This document shows, piece after piece, positions 62,001 through 64,000 of a stretch of 64,000 bases of DNA; the first letter of the stretch is position 1; the number at the start of each line of letters is the position of its first letter. The notes below the pieces were generated by a model. The model saw only the letters and a list, made by a program, of their open reading frames with translations, did not search any database and was not told where the DNA came from. The translations under genes and the position numbers were made by a program. The DNA is from Candidula unifasciata (taxonomy: Eukaryota; Mollusca; Gastropoda; Stylommatophora; Geomitridae): assembly GCA_905116865.2 (NCBI GenBank), contig CAJHNH020000844.1, positions 97,813-161,812 on the forward strand, in the 5' to 3' direction.

Positions 62001-62275
62001 AATCCTTGAGGCATCTTAAAGCAAAAATTAGTACCTGCTTTTAGTTTCAAAAGAAACAGTATTACAAATCTTTAAATTTTTGTTTTTTAAAACTGATTCT
62101 AAGTTTTGTAAAATATTAGATACTAGGAAATGGATGACAGATCTACAAGTTGGAGGCAAAGTACCAGCACCCAGATCTTTCCATACACTCACTGCTGCTG
62201 GAAATAAGGCAGTGCTATTTGGTGGCAGAGGCAGAGATGACAAGCATTTTGACACCTTTGATGTTTTTGATATAG
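49798..62275 (+). CDS. KLHDC1/KLHDC2-like kelch propeller protein (6 exons, 3' partial)
   Basis: Coding exons are 49798-50005, 53357-53509, 55522-55661, 57449-57554, 60308-60460 and 62120-62275. All junctions are GT/AG, the phases match (1,1,0,1,1), and the open frame gives 305 residues before the window ends. Kelch blades end in I/VFD: YIFGG...IVFDL (46-69), YLFGG...FVFDT (100-120), YYFGG...YVLDT (151-202), VIFGG...HIFNV (234-253) and VLFGG...DVFDI (285-305). Blade 3 carries an acidic loop (EDDDDDEAD, 171-179). The order RARDKL, FGWFNDLYVLDT, RAAH, FGGRxxxxRQND and PRSFHTLT is that of KLHDC1/2. These are CUL2 ubiquitin-ligase substrate receptors for C-terminal diglycine degrons (family knowledge). 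The sixth blade and any C-terminal box lie outside. Two ATGs in a row make the start ambiguous by one residue. The KLHDC1/2 subgroup is inference. Confidence 0.88.
51120..51190 (-). repeat. tRNA-like SINE head
   Basis: On the minus strand GGAGCTGTGGTAATGCAGTG (box-A-like) and CATGGATTCAAACTCCCATC (box-B-like). Not a functional tRNA. Confidence 0.5.
51920..52190 (-). repeat. SINE-C copy in intron 1
   Basis: CTTCTTCGCATTCACCGACT, GTTCCAGAAACTGAGTGTTG, GGAAGCTCCCAATTAGTCGA and CAGAACCCACACGGAGAAG are in order. Confidence 0.88.
52191..52440 (+). mobile_element. Retrotransposon 3' scrap
   Basis: ATGGAGACATTTGATATCTGC at the left and AACCTTAAGGGCTCAGAATG at the right match the 3' end of the element at 5555-6235, with unrelated sequence between. 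Confidence 0.5.
52790..53060 (+). mobile_element. Non-LTR retrotransposon C-terminal fragment in intron 1
   Basis: The frame ending at 53043 contains TITKQALEWEIHGLGKREFL, then RETLRPILMRKAKGARLDSV and a C-terminal KNCTRLVGLRNRM. ITKQALxWxxxGxR is the motif after the thumb in a common RT family. This copy is diverged. Confidence 0.65.
53357..53509 (+). CDS. Kelch gene exon 2
   Basis: Acceptor TTTTACAG|CAAC, donor ACAA|GTAAGT. Residues 70-120, one blade: PPPRSAASLVAVGTKLYLFG then GWFDDLFVFDT. Confidence 0.92.
53640..54110 (+). mobile_element. Non-LTR retrotransposon C-terminal fragment in intron 2
   Basis: With frame changes: CLRRMLGIMWQEKITNTEVL, then EIAGITTIFSI, WRMEDDGVPKDILFGEL, and a VKEYATNC-like/FREKISKEINGDNG end. 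This is the usual RT tail (LGIxWxDKITNxEVL ... RMEDxRxPKDILYGEL). Dead. Confidence 0.85.
55250..55395 (+). repeat. 47-bp duplication in a dispersed repeat
   Basis: ATTAGGAGTTTGCTGAAGTC through ACAGGTGCAGACAT occurs twice (about 55252 and 55299). It is followed by CAGCCTAGCTGTAAACCACC. A diverged single copy lies at 62396-62500 in intron 6. Confidence 0.85.
55522..55661 (+). CDS. Kelch gene exon 3
   Basis: Acceptor TTACTTTCAG|TCAC, donor TGAT|GTGAGT. Residues 121-167: NSWSIPDTEGNRPRARDKLQ then IYYFGGFGPK. It ends in codon phase 0. Confidence 0.92.
56505..56625 (-). repeat. SINE-A fragment
   Basis: AAGGACCCTTTTCACACTTT, ATAGACCAGTCAGCGCTTGA and GGGGTGATATCAGTACAACA are the 3' part of SINE-A in minus orientation. 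Confidence 0.65.
57166..57360 (+). repeat. SINE-B copy with 14-bp target duplication
   Basis: CGGCTAAGTCGATGTGAACG (box A region), GGTTCGATCCCAGCTGCAGG (box B) and CACACAACAGCCAGGGGCTG. ACTTAAATAGATGT flanks it at 57152-57165 and 57361-57374. Caution: the flank itself contains a ~28-bp direct repeat using the same word. Confidence 0.88.
57449..57554 (+). CDS. Kelch gene exon 4
   Basis: Acceptor GTCATTTAG|CTTG, donor ACAG|GTTAGT. Residues 168-202: the acidic loop, then FGWFNDLYVLDT. Its last 36 bases are the first unit of the 42-bp array that fills the start of intron 4. Confidence 0.9.
57519..58450 (+). repeat. 42-bp minisatellite born from exon 4 and its splice donor, 22 copies
   Basis: Unit TTTGGCTGGTTTAATGATCT, then ATATGTTCTTGACACAGGTTAG. 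The first unit is the exon end (FGWFNDLYVLDT) plus the first six intron bases. The GATCT of the first unit is at 57533 and of the last at 58415, exactly 21 x 42 bp, so there is no net indel. Most copies keep ACAGGTTAG. In the exon frame nearly every unit ends in the stop TAG. The 134-aa frames (LAGLMIYMSWTQVS repeats) are off-frame by-products. Confidence 0.97.
59390..59520 (-). repeat. SINE-C fragment
   Basis: GCTCCTTGCCTGTCAGTCAG, AAAGGAAATGACTAATTAGT and CCAGAATCTACATGG are in minus-orientation order. Confidence 0.7.
59848..60055 (+). repeat. SINE-C copy, sense
   Basis: CTGTGTGGGTTCCGCGGCCC, GACTAATTGGGGCGCTTCCT, CTGCCTGAGAGGCAAGGAAC, then an internal deletion straight to ACGAAGAGGAAGAAG. 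Confidence 0.85.
60308..60460 (+). CDS. Kelch gene exon 5
   Basis: Acceptor TCGTTTCAG|TCAA, donor GTTG|GTAAGT. Residues 203-253: LKWSQPMQMNLGVPTERAAH, then VIFGGRDIEDRQNDLHIFNV. R239 and R244 occupy the places of the two degron-binding Arg of KLHDC2. Confidence 0.93.
60640..60760 (-). mobile_element. Retrotransposon RT scrap
   Basis: The minus frame has GPVDLYGSETWSTTKRDEVV, the LYGSETW motif of RT C-terminal regions, truncated on both sides. Confidence 0.65.
60938..61535. repeat. Three SINE-C copies, including an inverted pair
   Basis: 60938-61010 is a sense 5' part. 61040-61322 is antisense and nearly full length (CTTCTTCGCGTTTACCAGCT ... GGAACCCACACATGG). 61325-61535 is sense (TAGTTGACTAATTATGGGCT ... 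GTTTACAGCTGGTGAACGCA). The last two face each other and could form a long intronic RNA hairpin. Confidence 0.88.
61705..62040 (+). mobile_element. MITE-like element with repeated CTGAAAATAAG
   Basis: It starts ATACCATATTTCCCTGAAAA and has CTGAAAATAAG twice, with a similar CTGAAAATAATCC at about 61994. It contains GAATAAATGTAGATTTTTTG near its middle and AAAGCAAAAATTAGTACC at its end. From memory this resembles a short DNA-transposon family with the words CCCTGAAAATAAG and GAGCAAAAATTAATA seen in vertebrate genomes. I cannot name its superfamily. It ends about 80 bp before exon 6. Confidence 0.5.
62120..62275 (+). CDS. Kelch gene exon 6
   Basis: Acceptor AAATATTAG|ATAC (weak pyrimidine tract), donor ATAG|GTATGG. 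Residues 254-305: RKWMTDLQVGGKVPAPRSFH, then KAVLFGGRGRDDKHFDTFDV. The frame continues in phase 1 beyond the window. Confidence 0.9.
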
Positions 62276-62395
62276 GTATGGCTGATAAAATCATGAACTG
62301 TCGTTCTGTAGCAGTGTAGTTTTGTTTCAGTGAGTTGTGTCTATTTTCGTGATACGCAAATTAAGAGCTTTTGTAAAATGAAAAAAGGCAACTCA

Positions 62396-62500
62396 TTAAG
62401 AACTTGCTGAAATCAGATGTGTTGGGCTCAAAAGCACAGATATTGCAGCCTTGCTGTGAACCGCAGCACAACTGCCAGCCACCCTTTAAAGGATGACAGT
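62396..62500 (+). repeat. Dispersed repeat, relative of 55250-55395
   Basis: ATTAAGAACTTGCTGAAATC, GCAGCCTTGCTGTGAACCGC and CAACTGCCAGCCACC follow the order of the intron 2 copy. Confidence 0.65.
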
Positions 62501-62664
62501 GATGAAGATAGTCCCATTACACCATGAGTCATTGGATTACCAGTTGCTGTTGATTGTCTAATTGGTTCCCTCTACCTATTGGTCAGATGCAGTTAGCTTG
62601 ATATTTGTCTGGCTGATGCCTGTCCAATCATCCGAATTCCGTATCCAGGTCTTTGGTCTGTAAT

Positions 62665-63440
62665 CATCATCATCATCATAAACAACTTCTGCCGTTAAAC
62701 GTCGTGGGAAGGAATAATTTGCGATCCAGTGCACGTTGGCTGCCACTGGCTATTATGCCGTGAAGGCGTAGAGTGTCTTTAATGTTGTCAATCCATATTT
62801 TCCGCGGCTGTCCTCTTGCTCTTGTATTTGATCTTCTGAGATGTAGTACTTGTGATAGTATTTGATCTTGCTGCATTCTAACAAGATGGCCAAACCACCT
62901 GATCTGCTGTTTCTCGATGAATCTAGTACAAGGTGTCGCTCCCACAATTTGCCTGATATTTTCATTATTCATTCGATCTCATATGGTTAGGTTGGCTGCT
63001 TTTCTCAGGCACCTCATCTCGCAGGTGGTGTGCGTATATGGGCTTTAGATAGTGTCCATGTTTGGCACTGGTAGCTTAATGTTGGAATGAATATGTTATT
63101 GATAATCTGTCTCTTTGCACTCATAGTTATGCTTGGATGTCTTAATAATGGTGACAATTGGTATATAAGTACACTTGCTTTCTGACTGACATCTGGTTTC
63201 TATTTCTCTGTCAATTCTACCATCTTCTGTGATCATACTTCCTAGATATTTAACCTCCCTAACTTGATTCAGGGCAGAACAATTCAGCTGTATGTGTAGT
63301 GGGGCAGGGGTTCTTCTAACTTGCATTGTTTCTGTTTTGTTTACATTGATCTTCATGTTGTATTTACTACATGCTGAGTTTAACCTGTTAATGTGGTCTT
63401 GCAGTCTATGTTCTTGGTCTGTAATGAACATTTAATATTT
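62665..63440 (-). mobile_element. 5'-truncated non-LTR retrotransposon end
   Basis: The frame 63096-63431 has HINRLNSACSKYNMKINVNK, then TETMQVRR and VKYLGSMITEDGRIDREIET. 62676-62972 has EKQQIRWFGHLVRMQQDQIL, then RARGQPRKIWIDNIKDTL. Both are typical of the part after the RT catalytic site; a frameshift separates them. The 3' end is (ATG)n at 62667-62679, like the elements at 1 and 38 kb, but the protein is a different lineage. Confidence 0.9.
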
Positions 63441-63539
63441 GCAGGATTCTTCTTAGACATTTTTTTTAAAAGTCTCTCGTTGATAAGTAATTTCTTCTGC
63501 CATTTTCAAGCTTTTTTATGATAGCATTGTGTTAACTAT

Positions 63540-63640
63540 GAGACCATGATAGTGCAGTGGTTAAAATGCTTGCCTGTGAATCTGCGTGTCATGCCTCGGA
63601 ATCCAAATTGTGGCAGGTTTTTTAAAATATTGACCTGGCT
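63540..63640 (+). repeat. tRNA-derived SINE head
   Basis: GATAGTGCAGTGGTTAAAAT (box A region), GCTTGCCTGTGAATCTGCGT and CCTCGGAATCCAAATTG (decayed box B) read like a tRNA with mismatched arms. The body TTTTTAAAATATTGACCTGG is SINE-A-like in style. Confidence 0.6.
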
Positions 63641-64000
63641 TTGCCTCTGGTATTCTCAAGATATGAAAAGAAGAAAATCAAAATCAGATTGGAATAGCAA
63701 CACTCAGGGCACATGGTGTAGCCCGACACTCAGAATGGCCACATTAAACATCTGTGTTAGGAAATTAACACAAGAATAGCAAAAGACAGGAAACTACATG
63801 TGACTTCACTCTGCAGTGCTTTGCAACAGAACATTAGGACAAATGAAGACATGGGCTTCCAAATCCGGCCAGATTAAAATGGCTCTCGGGAAATTTTCTA
63901 GGAAGTAAAAAAAGTCACTGATGTGTTATTAATCACAGCATCCATCATGTGCAGATTTGTCTGTGAAAATTTCACAGTAGTCCCAGTCAACCAGGAGGTG

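Larger units (their letters stand above)
60461..62119 (+). other. Kelch intron 5 (1659 bp)
   Basis: It contains an RT scrap, an inverted pair of SINE-C copies and a MITE-like element, listed separately. Confidence 0.85.
62276..64000 (+). other. Kelch intron 6, start (continues beyond window)
   Basis: No exon for the last blade is visible here. It holds a dispersed repeat (62396-62500), a retrotransposon end and a tRNA-like SINE head. Confidence 0.75.

Noticed and set aside
63540..63640. tRNA gene
   Set aside because: Box B is degraded and the acceptor arms do not match; better explained as a SINE head.

Overview
This is animal nuclear DNA. Genes are sparse and split by introns, most of the sequence is transposon debris and tandem repeats, and nothing looks bacterial. 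A gastropod mollusc (snail or sea slug) is the best guess. The grounds are the style of the non-LTR retrotransposon proteins, tRNA-derived SINEs with short tandem tails, very long (TTC)n, (CT)n and (TA)n tracts, and a SPIN-like hAT element of a kind reported from a pond snail. The placement is inference, not proof.

Only two cellular genes can be supported, both on the + strand. At 40030-40647 an apparently intronless ORF encodes the sigma subunit of the AP-5 adaptor complex (AP5S1, 205 aa). From 49798 to the right edge runs a kelch beta-propeller gene of the KLHDC1/KLHDC2 type. Six exons are visible, each roughly one blade, with GT/AG junctions whose phases all agree. Together they give 305 residues, and the 3' end lies beyond the window.

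Layout: 1-10 kb has retrotransposon fragments, a (GACA)-rich tract, a 43-bp minisatellite and a nearly complete but frameshifted endonuclease/reverse-transcriptase element (6640-9390, minus). 10-27 kb has SINEs, microsatellites, three more retrotransposon fragments and a 46-bp-arm hairpin. 27.8-29.0 kb is a deleted Tigger/pogo transposon with terminal inverted repeats, sitting inside (TA)n. 29.9-31.4 kb is homopolymer noise between inverted-repeat arms and is probably an assembly error. 31.7-35.1 kb holds 59-bp and 29-bp satellites. 35-40 kb is SINEs, a hAT-type MITE and another retrotransposon fragment. 40-49.8 kb holds AP5S1, an old retroelement, a 30-bp satellite and the SPIN-like element. 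49.8-64 kb is the kelch gene, with introns full of SINEs and retrotransposon ends.

The most unusual structure is in kelch intron 4. The last 36 bases of exon 4 plus the first 6 bases of the intron, including the 5' splice site, are the first unit of a 42-bp minisatellite of 22 copies with no net indels. The intron therefore carries a ladder of duplicated exon ends and splice donors.

The two genes share no evident pathway: AP-5 works in late endosome/lysosome sorting, whereas KLHDC2-type proteins are CUL2 ubiquitin-ligase receptors. The rest is selfish or repetitive DNA. Working repeat names used below: SINE-A (tRNA head, box B near GGTTCAAATCC), SINE-B (tRNA head, box B GGTTCGATCCC), SINE-C (ends in (GAA)n), SINE-E (tRNA-like head), SINE-F (tail of GTCA or GATA units).
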